Part shown: one piece after another, positions 6,520-13,290 of the stretch | Layout of the letters: each line of letters starts with the position of its first letter | Position numbering within the stretch: position 1 is the first letter of the stretch | Source: SFWF01 sp045537915 | GTDB taxonomy: Bacteria > Bacillota > Clostridia > Oscillospirales > Acutalibacteraceae | DNA: 13,290 nucleotides | Reading direction: 5' to 3' | Assembly: GCA_045537915.1 (NCBI GenBank) | Contig: JAZSQK010000016.1 | Span: 1-13,290, forward strand | Program-made: the position numbers and the translations under genes | Notes under the pieces: model-generated | Databases searched by the model: none | Told to the model about the DNA's origin: nothing | Seen by the model: only the letters and a program-made list of their open reading frames with translations

Positions 6520-7101
6520 TTAACCCATTAAACCTTCTATAAGTATTTTTATTCCTAAAATAATAAGTATTGTGCCCCCTGCAAATTCAGCTCTTTTCTT
6601 GTATTTAGTGCCAAAAACATTTCCGATTTTGACACCTGCCGCCGAAATGGCAAAGGTTATAACTCCAATAAGCAGTACCGCAACCCAGATATTAACATTA
6701 AGAAACGCAAGTGAAACACCAACGGCGAGGGCATCTATTGAGGTGGCTATTGACAACACAAGCATTGTTCCTACGGCAAGGCCCGAGGTCATTTTTTCAT
6801 CCGCATCTTCCTCTTTGCTGAGGGCTTCTTTTATCATATTAAGCCCTATAAGAAGCAGCAGAATAAAGGCAACCCAATGGTCAATCTTCTCAATATAACT
6901 GCTGAAGGTGCAGCCCAAAAAGTAACCCATAAGCGGCATAAGCGCCTGAAATCCGCCAAACCAGAGTCCCACCGTTACGTAGTGTTTAACAGATGTTTTA
7001 CTGAAAGCAAGACCCTTGCAAATGGCAACGGCAAAAGCGTCCATAGCAAGTCCCACAGAAAGCAACACAATTTCAACTATACTCACATTGTCTATCCCCA
7101 T
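6520..7101 (-). CDS. mntP: Manganese efflux pump MntP
   Basis: This inner-membrane exporter protects the cell from excess Mn2+. The 193 residues form six hydrophobic segments arranged as two halves, each with a conserved acidic motif: LAMDAFAVAICKGL near the N-terminus and ATSIDALAVGVSLAF in the second half. These two aspartate-containing signatures define the MntP (YebN) family. The ATG at 7101 has no good ribosome binding site. An internal GTG at 7086, preceded by GGGGA from the ATGGGGA stretch, is an alternative start that would remove five residues. The first gene of a two-gene minus-strand unit with the deacetylase. No yybP-ykoY manganese riboswitch is recognisable upstream; the short leader instead carries repeated CCGAC/GTCGG words. 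Confidence 0.93.
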   Translation of the reverse strand: MGIDNVSIVEIVLLSVGLAMDAFAVAICKGLAFSKTSVKHYVTVGLWFGGFQALMPLMGYFLGCTFSSYIEKIDHWVAFILLLLIGLNMIKEALSKEEDADEKMTSGLAVGTMLVLSIATSIDALAVGVSLAFLNVNIWVAVLLIGVITFAISAAGVKIGNVFGTKYKKRAEFAGGTILIILGIKILIEGLMG

Positions 7102-7112
7102 TTAAACTTTTT

Positions 7113-7202
7113 ATACAATGTATGTCAAGCAGTCGGCATATATTCCGACACAAAACGACAGTCGGTATATAACTATTCTATCATACATAATCTTTTTTTC
7201 AA
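7113..7202 (-). promoter_or_regulatory. mntP promoter and repeat-rich leader
   Basis: On the minus strand TTGAAA (7202-7197) and TAGAAT (7180-7175) are 16 bases apart, with a start near 7168. The ~67-base leader contains CCGAC (complement of 7161-7165), GTCGG (complement of 7145-7149) and CCGAC (complement of 7132-7136). The middle word can pair with either neighbour. The DNA also forms a direct repeat CAGTCGGYATATA (7130-7142 and 7159-7171), and an 11-base palindrome ATACAATGTAT sits at 7113-7123. Any of these could be an operator. Confidence 0.5.
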
Positions 7203-7226
7203 CCTACAATTATGAAATTTTTTGTA

Positions 7227-7255
7227 TTTACTCTGTAATAATTTAGTGGTATAAT
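7227..7255 (+). promoter_or_regulatory. Promoter for the DUF554/EamA gene pair
   Basis: TTTACT (7227-7232) and TATAAT (7250-7255) are 17 bases apart. It is divergent from the mntP promoter on the other strand, with the two -10 boxes about 70 bases apart. Confidence 0.6.
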
Positions 7256-7301
7256 TTAAACCGCAATTATTAGCGTTTACTTAAGGCGGTGTTTTTTGTT
7301 T

Positions 7302-8021
7302 ATGTTAGGTGTTATAGTAAACTCGGTCGCTATTCTTATAGGCTCTTTTATAGGTCTTGCCTGCAGGAAGGCTATACCAAAAAAAATCGCAGATGCCGTA
7401 ATGATCGGCGTCGGCCTGTGTGTAGTATTTATCGCAGTTGGCGGTCTTATACCGCAGGTTAATGTCGAAGCGGTCTCCCTAGCTGCCATTGTATCTATTG
7501 TGGTTGGTGCTATCATCGGAACGGCGGCAAATCTGGACGGTGGCCTCAATAAAATAGGCGATAAGGTCGGCGAAAAGATGAAGTCAAAATCGGGAACTGC
7601 GGCGACCGTTGCAGAGGGTTTTGTCAATTCTTCCCTACTCTTTTGTGTCGGCGCAATGGCTATCATGGGCTCGATATCTGCAGGACTTGAGGGCAATAAC
7701 ACCACCCTTTACATAAAATCCATCCTTGACTTTACCTCTTCAATAATGTTTGCTTCCACCTTTGGTGTAGGGGTTGTTTTTTCGATAATTCCCCTCACTA
7801 TATATCAGGGCGCAATTGCTCTCGGCGCAAGGTTTATTGCCCCTCTGCTCGACCAGGGCGCAACCGACGCTATTACCTGTACAGGTTCCATAATTCTTGT
7901 TGGTCTTGCGCTAAATCTTATCGGCGTTACAAAAATCAAGGTTGCAAACTATCTTCCCGCAATCTTCATATCTCCTTTTTTATATTATCTCTTTAATTAT
8001 ATTTTAGGTTGTGTAGGCTAA
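7302..8021 (+). CDS. DUF554 (YqgA-like) integral membrane protein
   Basis: The product is about 239 residues, highly hydrophobic, with six to seven predicted membrane segments. It belongs to the DUF554/YqgA family of putative transporters of unknown substrate. Recognisable family features are the N-terminal GVIVNSVAILIGSFIGL, the segment LDGGLNKIGDKVGEKM, and the conserved core FVNSSLLFCVGAMAIMGS followed by GVGVVFSIIPLTIYQGAI. The start is uncertain. An in-frame TTG at 7296 lies 6 bases after AAGGCGG (7283-7289), while ATG 7302 lies 12 bases after it. I chose the ATG because family members start with ML(G/-)..VN. It is followed 4 bases later by the EamA gene, so the two are co-transcribed. 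Confidence 0.88.
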   Translation: MLGVIVNSVAILIGSFIGLACRKAIPKKIADAVMIGVGLCVVFIAVGGLIPQVNVEAVSLAAIVSIVVGAIIGTAANLDGGLNKIGDKVGEKMKSKSGTAATVAEGFVNSSLLFCVGAMAIMGSISAGLEGNNTTLYIKSILDFTSSIMFASTFGVGVVFSIIPLTIYQGAIALGARFIAPLLDQGATDAITCTGSIILVGLALNLIGVTKIKVANYLPAIFISPFLYYLFNYILGCVG

Positions 8022-8025
8022 TTTT

Positions 8026-8931
8026 ATGAACAAAAAGAAGCTTTTAGCAAATTTAGGACTTCTGCTTGCGGCCTTTATTTGGGGCAGCACCTTTGTTGCT
8101 CAGTCGGAGGGCGCCAAGACGGTTGATACCTTTACATATCAGGCCTTGCGTTCTTTTATTGGCGGATTTGTGCTTTTGCCGGTAATCCTGATTCGCAGCC
8201 GCATTGAAAAAACGAAGTCAAACTTCACGCCCTCCTCTGCTAAGGATAAAAAGTTACTGCTTACAGCAGGTATCTGCTGCGGTATCGCACTGACTGTCGC
8301 CGCCTGTCTGCAACAGTACGGAATAAAATTCACCACGGTTGGAAAATCAGGCTTTATAACCGCCCTGTATGTTGTTTTTGTGCCCATCGCAGCTCTTTTC
8401 TTTAAAAAGAAGGCCAGACCGATAATCTGGCTCTGTGTGGCTCTTGCTACAGCAGGTCTTTATCTTCTTTGTATGACCGAAAGCCTTTCCCTTTCTATCG
8501 GAGATACCTATGTGCTTCTCTGCGCCGTCTGCTTTACGGTTCACATTATGATAATAGATCATTTTGACCGATACTGTGACCCTGTGAAAATGTCCTGTAT
8601 ACAGTTTTTTACCTCGGGAATTGTATCGGGCGTTCTTATGCTAATCTTCGAGCAGCCGAACATATCCGATATCCTCTCGGCCTGGCTTCCCATATGTTAT
8701 GCCGGTGTTTTATCAAGCGGTGTTGCTTATACCCTTCAGGTCGTATGTCAGAAGAATACCGAACCTGCGGTAGCCTCACTGCTTATGAGCCTTGAGTCTG
8801 TTTTTGCGGTACTTTCGGGTGCACTCGTTTTAGGACAGATACCGACTCCCAGAGAGGCGATCGGCTGTCTTGTAATGTTTGCGGCAATTCTTCTTGCTCA
8901 GATACCTATTCCTGTAAAATTTAAAAAATAA
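8026..8931 (+). CDS. EamA-domain drug/metabolite transporter (DMT superfamily)
   Basis: The product is a 301-residue membrane protein with about ten hydrophobic helices and two EamA repeats. The first repeat begins LLLAAFIWGSTFVAQ with the conserved WGS-F motif and an ALRSFIGG segment; the second begins near residue 160 with LLCAVCFTVHIMIIDHF. The end of the second repeat shows ASLLMSLESVFAVLSGALVLGQ, the typical E-PV-A/L-G pattern. Members export amino acids, metabolites or drugs, or take up nutrients; the substrate cannot be told. The start codon is 4 bases after the stop of the DUF554 gene and has no good ribosome binding site, suggesting translational coupling. A strong hairpin terminator follows. 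Confidence 0.93.
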   Translation: MNKKKLLANLGLLLAAFIWGSTFVAQSEGAKTVDTFTYQALRSFIGGFVLLPVILIRSRIEKTKSNFTPSSAKDKKLLLTAGICCGIALTVAACLQQYGIKFTTVGKSGFITALYVVFVPIAALFFKKKARPIIWLCVALATAGLYLLCMTESLSLSIGDTYVLLCAVCFTVHIMIIDHFDRYCDPVKMSCIQFFTSGIVSGVLMLIFEQPNISDILSAWLPICYAGVLSSGVAYTLQVVCQKNTEPAVASLLMSLESVFAVLSGALVLGQIPTPREAIGCLVMFAAILLAQIPIPVKFKK

Positions 8932-8936
8932 ATGAT

Positions 8937-8969
8937 AAAAGCTCTTTGGAAATCCAAAGAGCTTTTTTA
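8937..8969. terminator. Bidirectional terminator between convergent genes
   Basis: A perfect GCTCTTTGG/CCAAAGAGC stem (8941-8949/8954-8962), extended by AAAA/TTTT pairs, ends in TTTTTT. On the minus strand the A run becomes a T run. It ends the EamA unit and the YpsA-like gene. Confidence 0.85.
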
Positions 8970-9521
8970 ATATTCATCTTCAGTCTCGTAGCTCGGGTAA
9001 TCATTATAAACATCTTCAAGGTTATACTCGGCAATATTAATTATCCGTTTTTTCTTTGATGCCGCATATCTGAGGGTGTTGGCGGTACCGCCACGCTGTC
9101 CGTCAAAATATGTAATTACCGTGTTGCTGTTGTCCACCATATATTCATTTCGTTTTTGAAAGCATCCCTTGTAATAGTTGTCAGACAAAAGAATTACCTC
9201 GTCTGCCTCCTTCAATACTATATCATAAAGCTTTTTCCACATAGGCGGAAAATTACTCGGCTGCTCCTTAAATGGAATTACGGCAATAAGTCTTACAAAG
9301 CTGTTTACAGAGGTGCGTTTTAAGTCCACAACCGCCTTGCCTGCCAGAAGGTCAAACCCCATGGCCATACCGCAGTAAAAATCGGTAATGTTCTCCCTCG
9401 GCAATGCAAAAACTGCGTCGTATATTTTGTTTTCAAAAGCGGTAAACTCGGGGGCGCCAAACTCAATTTCAAAAGGAAACTTTTCGGGCCGATAACCCGT
9501 AAAACAACAAGCATTATCCAT
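8967..9521 (-). CDS. SLOG-family protein, YpsA/DUF1273-like
   Basis: The product has 184 residues and belongs to the DUF1273/YpsA branch of the SLOG (LOG/Smf Rossmann-like) superfamily, proteins thought to bind nucleotide-derived ligands. Family signs are the N-terminal CCFTGYRPEK (residues 5-14), the glycine-rich CGMAMGFDLLAG (50-61) and a C-terminal RNEYMVDNSNTVITYFDGQRGGT...RYA (about 124-153). B. subtilis YpsA influences cell division; the role here is unknown. I chose the ATG at 9521 because a near-perfect AGGAGGTG lies just upstream; a longer frame to 9614 would run over the promoter and lacks similarity. It is divergent from a small HTH regulator with a shared control region. Confidence 0.9.
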   Translation of the reverse strand: MDNACCFTGYRPEKFPFEIEFGAPEFTAFENKIYDAVFALPRENITDFYCGMAMGFDLLAGKAVVDLKRTSVNSFVRLIAVIPFKEQPSNFPPMWKKLYDIVLKEADEVILLSDNYYKGCFQKRNEYMVDNSNTVITYFDGQRGGTANTLRYAASKKKRIINIAEYNLEDVYNDYPSYETEDEY

Positions 9522-9549
9522 TTGTGCACCTCCTTTTGTGAATAGTCCA

Positions 9550-9578
9550 ATTGTATCATATAATCGTTTTTTATTCAA
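9550..9578 (-). promoter_or_regulatory. Promoter of the YpsA-like gene
   Basis: On the minus strand TTGAAT (9578-9573) and TACAAT (9555-9550) are 17 bases apart, with a start near 9543, about 20 bases before the start codon. Confidence 0.7.
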
Positions 9579-9638
9579 GAACTTTTGTTCGGCAGAATTT
9601 GACACTTTTATCAATAAGATTTAGTTGTAAATTTCATT

Positions 9639-9658
9639 ATAGTCATTTTTATGACTAT
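9639..9658. promoter_or_regulatory. Perfect palindrome, candidate operator of the HTH regulator
   Basis: The 8-base arms ATAGTCAT and ATGACTAT are separated by four T. The right arm touches the likely -35 box (TTGTCA, 9658-9663) of the regulator gene, whose -10 may be TATGCT (9681-9686, 17-base spacer). A second inverted repeat, CCCATTTAT (9675-9683) with ATAAATGGG (9697-9705), lies between there and the start codon. The placement fits autoregulation by the small Cro/C1-type protein, but it could also be a hairpin. This is inference. Confidence 0.5.
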
Positions 9659-9717
9659 TGTCAATACTATAAATCCCATTTATGCTAATTATATAAATAA
9701 ATGGGTGGTGATACTGT

Positions 9718-9921
9718 TTGATAAGCTATGAGCCTTTTTGGGAAACACTTAAAAAGAAGAATATAACAACCTACTCCCTTATAAATAAATTTAATATCAG
9801 CAGCGCCACCATTGACCGAATGAAAAAGGGCAAAGGAATCAGCACTATGAAGATTGATGACTTCTGCCGGATTCTAGGATGCAAAGTTTCTGATATAATT
9901 AAATATCAAGAAGATTATTAA
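9718..9921 (+). CDS. Small Cro/C1-type helix-turn-helix transcriptional regulator
   Basis: The product has 67 residues, almost entirely one HTH domain of the HTH_26/XRE type: a first helix PFWETLKKKN, then TTYSLINKFNISSATIDRMKKGKGIS (about 17-42) as the HTH, and a C-terminal KIDDFCRILGCKVSDIIKY. Proteins of this size and sequence are common solo DNA-binding regulators in Firmicutes and mobile elements. The start is TTG at 9718: a stop lies in frame three codons upstream, homologs usually begin MISY, and GGTGGTGA precedes it. It is divergent from the YpsA-like gene, and a palindrome overlaps its likely promoter. A terminator follows at once, so it is monocistronic. Confidence 0.88.
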   Translation: MISYEPFWETLKKKNITTYSLINKFNISSATIDRMKKGKGISTMKIDDFCRILGCKVSDIIKYQEDY

Positions 9922-9952
9922 AGCACTCGTTCGTAAAACGAGTGCTTTTTTT
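9921..9952. terminator. Intrinsic terminator of the HTH gene
   Basis: An 11-bp stem AAGCACTCGTT (9921-9931) / AACGAGTGCTT (9937-9947) continues into a run of seven T. Confidence 0.85.
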
Positions 9953-10004
9953 ATCCTGCACCAAAATTATCGTTATTGCAAGAGTTGTCAGATTTGAGTG
10001 CAGA

Positions 10005-10061
10005 AAACGCATTTCCAATATGAAGATGTATTTCTATACCTCGAATATTGGAAAGGCGTTT
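10005..10061. repeat. Long inverted repeat (17-base arms, one mismatch)
   Basis: AAACGCATTTCCAATAT (10005-10021) faces ATATTGGAAAGGCGTTT (10045-10061) around a 23-base spacer. The spacer holds its own small GTAT/ATAC hairpin. It lies between the HTH gene terminator and the pyruvate oxidoreductase terminator. On the minus strand the stem is followed by TTTT, so it may be a second terminator or an RNA-processing hairpin. No gene is seen in 9953-10138. Confidence 0.6.
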
Positions 10062-10070
10062 AGTAAACGA

Positions 10071-10100
10071 AAAGGCACCCAACTTTCGTTGGATGCCTTT
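10071..10100 (-). terminator. Terminator of the pyruvate:ferredoxin oxidoreductase gene
   Basis: Read on the minus strand, AAAGGCATCCAAC and GTTGGGTGCCTTT pair with one G-T wobble around GAAA, followed by TTTCGTTT. It lies 38 bases after the stop codon. Confidence 0.75.
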
Positions 10101-10138
10101 GTTAAGTTTACGTTCGGTGCCAAATGTGGCAACTCAAC

Positions 10139-13100
10139 TTACTTACCATACAACTCGGCGAGTTTTTCGAGGTGTGCTCTCGATTCCTTTGCGGTCTGAG
10201 CAGCCTGTTCAAAGAGTGCTTCAGCACGTTCGGGGAAGGATCTTGTCAGAGAAGCGTAACGAGCTTCGCCGAGGAGGAATTCCTTATAGTCTGCGGTTGC
10301 AGGCTTACAATCGATGGTCATCGGGTTCTTGCCCTCGCTCTTCAGAGCAGGATTGAAGCGGAACATATTCCAGTAGCCGCAGTCAACAGCCTTCTTCATT
10401 TCCTTCTGGCAGTTAATCATACCGCCCTTGATGGAGTGCATCTCACAGGGAGAGTAAGCGATGATGATGGAAGGTCCGTTATAAGCTTCTGCTTCCTTGA
10501 TTGCCTTTAAGGTCTGATTCTGGTCAGCGCCCATAGCAATCTGTGCTACATATACATAGCCGTAAGACATTGCAATCTCTGCAAGGCTCTTCTTAGCGAT
10601 AGCTTTACCTGCAGCAGCGAACTGAGCAACCTGACCGATGTTGGAAGCCTTGGAAGCCTGACCACCTGTGTTGGAGTAAACCTCGGTGTCGAATACCATA
10701 ACGTTTACGTCGTTCCCGGAAGCGAGAACATGGTCAAGACCGCCGAAGCCGATATCGTATGCCCATCCGTCACCACCGAAGATCCAAACGCTCTTCTTGG
10801 AGAGGAATTCCTTCTTCTCAAGTACTGCGGGAGCGGTGGGACAACCTGCAGCGGCAGCCTTTTCGAGCTCTGCGATAAGAGCGTCGGTAGCGGCAGCGTT
10901 AGCTTCGCCGTCATTAGCAGTTTCAAGGTACTTGTCAGCTGCAGCCTTAAATTCAGCCGAAGCCTTATCAGACTCTGCCATTTCCTTTACCTGATCCATA
11001 AGCTGATCACGGATAGCCTTCTGGCCGAGGTACATACCGAGACCATGCTCAGCGTTGTCCTCGAAGAGTGAGTTAGCCCAAGCAGGTCCCTGTCCCTTGC
11101 CGTTTACGGTGTAAGGAGAGGTTGCAGCAGGACCACCCCAGATGGAAGAACATCCGGTAGCGTTGGAGATATACATTCTGTCGCCGAAGAGCTGAGTAAC
11201 TAATCGAGCATAAGCGGTCTCAGCGCAACCTGCGCAGGAGCCCGAGAACTCAAGGAGAGGCTTCTTGAACTGGCTGGTAATAACATTAGCAGCGGTTGCA
11301 ACCTCAGGCTTCTCGGAAACTTCAGCTACGCAGTAATCAAATACTGCCTGCTGATCATCCTGACTCTCACGGGAAACCATCTTAAGAGAGGAAGTGGGGC
11401 AAACGCCTACACAAACTCCGCATCCCATACAGTCCATGGGAGAAACAGCGAGTGTATACTTGTATTCTGTCTTTAAGAAGGGCTTAGGCGCAATCTTGGT
11501 AGCAGCGGGAGCTGCAGCAGCCTCTTCTTCGGTCATAACATAAGGACGGATTGTAGCATGGGGGCAAACGAAGGAGCACTTGTTACACTTAGCGCAGGTG
11601 GAAGCATCCCACTCGGGAACCATAACTGCAACCGCACGTTTCTCATAAGCAGAAGCTCCCTGCTCGAAGGTACCGTCAGCATAGTCAACGAAAGCAGATA
11701 CGGGGAGAGAATCTCCGTCCATCTTTCCGACAGGCTTCATAACGGTGTCGACCATCTTAACAAGCTTGTCCGCACCAACAGAAGCATCCTCAGCGGCGTC
11801 ATCAGTAGCGGTAGCCCAAGCTGCAGGAACATCAATCTTAACGAAAGCGGTAGCGCCTGCATCGATAGCCTTATGGTTCATGTCAACAACATCCTGTCCC
11901 TTCTTGAGATAGGACTTGGTTGCGGCATCCTTCATATACTGAATTGCATCCTCACGGGGCATAATGTCAGCAAGTGCGAAGAATGCAGACTGGAGAATTG
12001 TATTTGTACGCTTGCCCATACCAATCTGAGCGGCAAGGTCAATAGCGTTAACGGTATAAAGCTGAACGTTGTTCTTTGCGATATACTGCTTGGTTTCAGC
12101 GTTGAGGTGGCTCTCAAGCTCCTCAGGAGTCCACTGACAGTTAATAAGGAATACACCGCCCGGCTTAACGTCCTGAACCATCTTATAACCCTTGAGTACA
12201 TAAGACGGGTTGTGACAAGCAACGAAGTCAGCCTTATTGATATAGTAGGGGCTCTTGATGGGCTTATCGCCGAAGCGCAGGTGGGATATTGTGATACCGC
12301 CTGTCTTCTTGGAGTCATACTGGAAGTAAGCCTGAACGAACTTCTCGGTATGGTCACCGATAATCTTAATAGAGTTCTTGTTAGCACCAACGGTACCGTC
12401 TCCGCCAAGACCCCAGAACTTACATTCCTTGGTACCCTCAGCTGCGGTGTTGGGCGAGGGCTTCTCCTCGAGAGAAAGACCGGTAACGTCATCTACGATA
12501 CCGATTGTGAACTGTGCCTTAGGCTCAGTCTTTGCAAGTTCATCATATACAGCAAAGATGCTTGAAGGAGGTGTGTCCTTAGAGCCAAGACCGTAACGAC
12601 CGCCGATAACGGTGTCGATGCGTCTGCGCTGGGCGGCTAAAGCAGCAACTACGTCGAGGTAGAGCGGCTCACCGAGAGCACCGGGCTCCTTAGTTCTGTC
12701 GAGAACAGCAATCTTCTTAACTGTTTCGGGAATAGCGTCAACAAAATGCTTAGCAGAGAAAGGACGATATAGGCGAACCTTTAATAAACCCACCTTTTCA
12801 CCTGCAGCTACCATATAATCGATAACCTCTTCTGCAACGTCGCAGATAGAGCCCATAGCAACGATAATCTTTTCAGCATCGGGTGCGCCATAGTAGTTAA
12901 AGAGCTTATAATCGGTGCCGATTTTAGCATTAACCTTGTCCATATACTCTTCAACGATAGCGGGAACTGCATCATAGTACTTGTTGCAGGCCTCTCTGTG
13001 CTGGAAGAAGATATCGCCGTTTTCGTGTGAACCACGCATTACGGGATGCTCGGGGTTGAGAGCACGACGGCGGAAGTCAGCAACGGCATCCATATCGCAC

Positions 13101-13290
13101 ATTTCCTTAAGGTCTTCATAATCCCAAACCTGAATCTTCTGAATCTCGTGAGAGGTCCTGAAGCCGTCGAAGAAGTTGAGAACCGGAACGCGGCCCTTGA
13201 TGGTAGCCAGGTGTGCAACAGCACCCAGGTCCATAACTTCCTGAGGGTTGGATTCAGCCATCATAAGTCGGATCGTAGCCATGTCGTTCT
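10139..13290 (-). CDS. nifJ: Pyruvate:ferredoxin (flavodoxin) oxidoreductase, partial at the N-terminus
   Basis: This enzyme oxidises pyruvate with coenzyme A to acetyl-CoA and CO2, reducing ferredoxin, the central step of fermentation in strict anaerobes. About 1,047 residues are present; full proteins have about 1,170-1,200, so roughly the first 130-150 residues lie beyond the window. Counting from the methionine at 13282, one sees the FFDGFRTSHEIQK segment of domain I (38-50), the transketolase-like domain II (about 125-250), the gamma domain with GLGGDGTVGANKN (291-303), two 4Fe-4S motifs with Cys 563/566/569/573 and 618/621/624/628, proximal cluster Cys 683, 686, 711 and 946, and the thiamine pyrophosphate motif GGDGWAYDIG (836-845). 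All cluster and cofactor residues in the present part are intact. The methionine at 13282 is internal, not the true start. Strong terminator downstream; apparently monocistronic at its 3' side. Confidence 0.96.
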   Translation of the reverse strand, partial: NDMATIRLMMAESNPQEVMDLGAVAHLATIKGRVPVLNFFDGFRTSHEIQKIQVWDYEDLKEMCDMDAVADFRRRALNPEHPVMRGSHENGDIFFQHREACNKYYDAVPAIVEEYMDKVNAKIGTDYKLFNYYGAPDAEKIIVAMGSICDVAEEVIDYMVAAGEKVGLLKVRLYRPFSAKHFVDAIPETVKKIAVLDRTKEPGALGEPLYLDVVAALAAQRRRIDTVIGGRYGLGSKDTPPSSIFAVYDELAKTEPKAQFTIGIVDDVTGLSLEEKPSPNTAAEGTKECKFWGLGGDGTVGANKNSIKIIGDHTEKFVQAYFQYDSKKTGGITISHLRFGDKPIKSPYYINKADFVACHNPSYVLKGYKMVQDVKPGGVFLINCQWTPEELESHLNAETKQYIAKNNVQLYTVNAIDLAAQIGMGKRTNTILQSAFFALADIMPREDAIQYMKDAATKSYLKKGQDVVDMNHKAIDAGATAFVKIDVPAAWATATDDAAEDASVGADKLVKMVDTVMKPVGKMDGDSLPVSAFVDYADGTFEQGASAYEKRAVAVMVPEWDASTCAKCNKCSFVCPHATIRPYVMTEEEAAAAPAATKIAPKPFLKTEYKYTLAVSPMDCMGCGVCVGVCPTSSLKMVSRESQDDQQAVFDYCVAEVSEKPEVATAANVITSQFKKPLLEFSGSCAGCAETAYARLVTQLFGDRMYISNATGCSSIWGGPAATSPYTVNGKGQGPAWANSLFEDNAEHGLGMYLGQKAIRDQLMDQVKEMAESDKASAEFKAAADKYLETANDGEANAAATDALIAELEKAAAAGCPTAPAVLEKKEFLSKKSVWIFGGDGWAYDIGFGGLDHVLASGNDVNVMVFDTEVYSNTGGQASKASNIGQVAQFAAAGKAIAKKSLAEIAMSYGYVYVAQIAMGADQNQTLKAIKEAEAYNGPSIIIAYSPCEMHSIKGGMINCQKEMKKAVDCGYWNMFRFNPALKSEGKNPMTIDCKPATADYKEFLLGEARYASLTRSFPERAEALFEQAAQTAKESRAHLEKLAELYGK

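Noticed and set aside
9522..9614. N-terminal extension of the YpsA-like protein
   Set aside because: It would read through the promoter and the strong ribosome binding site, and the extra residues do not resemble the family; the start at 9521 is clearly better.
9942..10199. 85-codon frame on the plus strand
   Set aside because: It runs through the HTH gene terminator, the long hairpin and the oxidoreductase terminator into the antisense of a real gene.
11558..12565. Open frame of 335 codons on the plus strand
   Set aside because: It is antisense to the oxidoreductase gene, has no recognisable domain, and is explained by the codon bias of the real gene on the other strand.

Overview
The window looks like the chromosome of an anaerobic, low-to-mid GC Firmicute of class Clostridia, probably a gut Oscillospiraceae/Ruminococcaceae-type organism. 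This rests on the large single-chain pyruvate:ferredoxin oxidoreductase, the KtrAB potassium system, consensus sigma-A promoters with AGGAGG-like ribosome binding sites, bidirectional hairpin terminators, and short MITE-like repeats. The genus is not determined; this is inference from gene content.

Layout. (1) 42-2598, plus strand: an operon for potassium uptake, ktrB (channel) and ktrA (RCK gate), followed by a two-helix membrane protein and a YbjQ-family protein whose start overlaps the gene before it. (2) 2599-3774: a gene-poor accessory stretch. It holds a consensus promoter paired with a strong terminator (a likely ~140-nt small RNA), a compact structured RNA of about 190 nt with two potential pseudoknots that resembles HEARO/IscB omega-RNAs but has no IscB gene, a probable C-terminal relic of a serine recombinase, and a MITE-like repeat. 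(3) 3775-4112: a small two-helix membrane protein between two copies of a related terminator-like repeat. (4) 4188-5021: pyridoxamine/pyridoxal kinase with its own consensus promoter. (5) 5059-7101, minus strand: mntP (manganese efflux) and a membrane-anchored polysaccharide deacetylase with Ig-like domains, nine bases apart. (6) 7302-8931, plus strand: a DUF554 membrane protein and an EamA-family exporter, ended by a shared terminator. (7) 8967-9921: a YpsA-like SLOG protein (minus) divergent from a small Cro/C1-type regulator (plus), with a perfect palindrome between them. (8) 10139-13290, minus strand: pyruvate:ferredoxin oxidoreductase, cut by the window edge at its N-terminus, followed downstream by a terminator and an unusual long hairpin.

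Most of the window is housekeeping: ion homeostasis (K+, Mn2+), cofactor salvage, envelope modification and fermentation. The best candidate for something poorly described is the orphan HEARO-like RNA near 3071-3265 and the presumed small RNA just upstream; both lie in a stretch of decayed mobile DNA.
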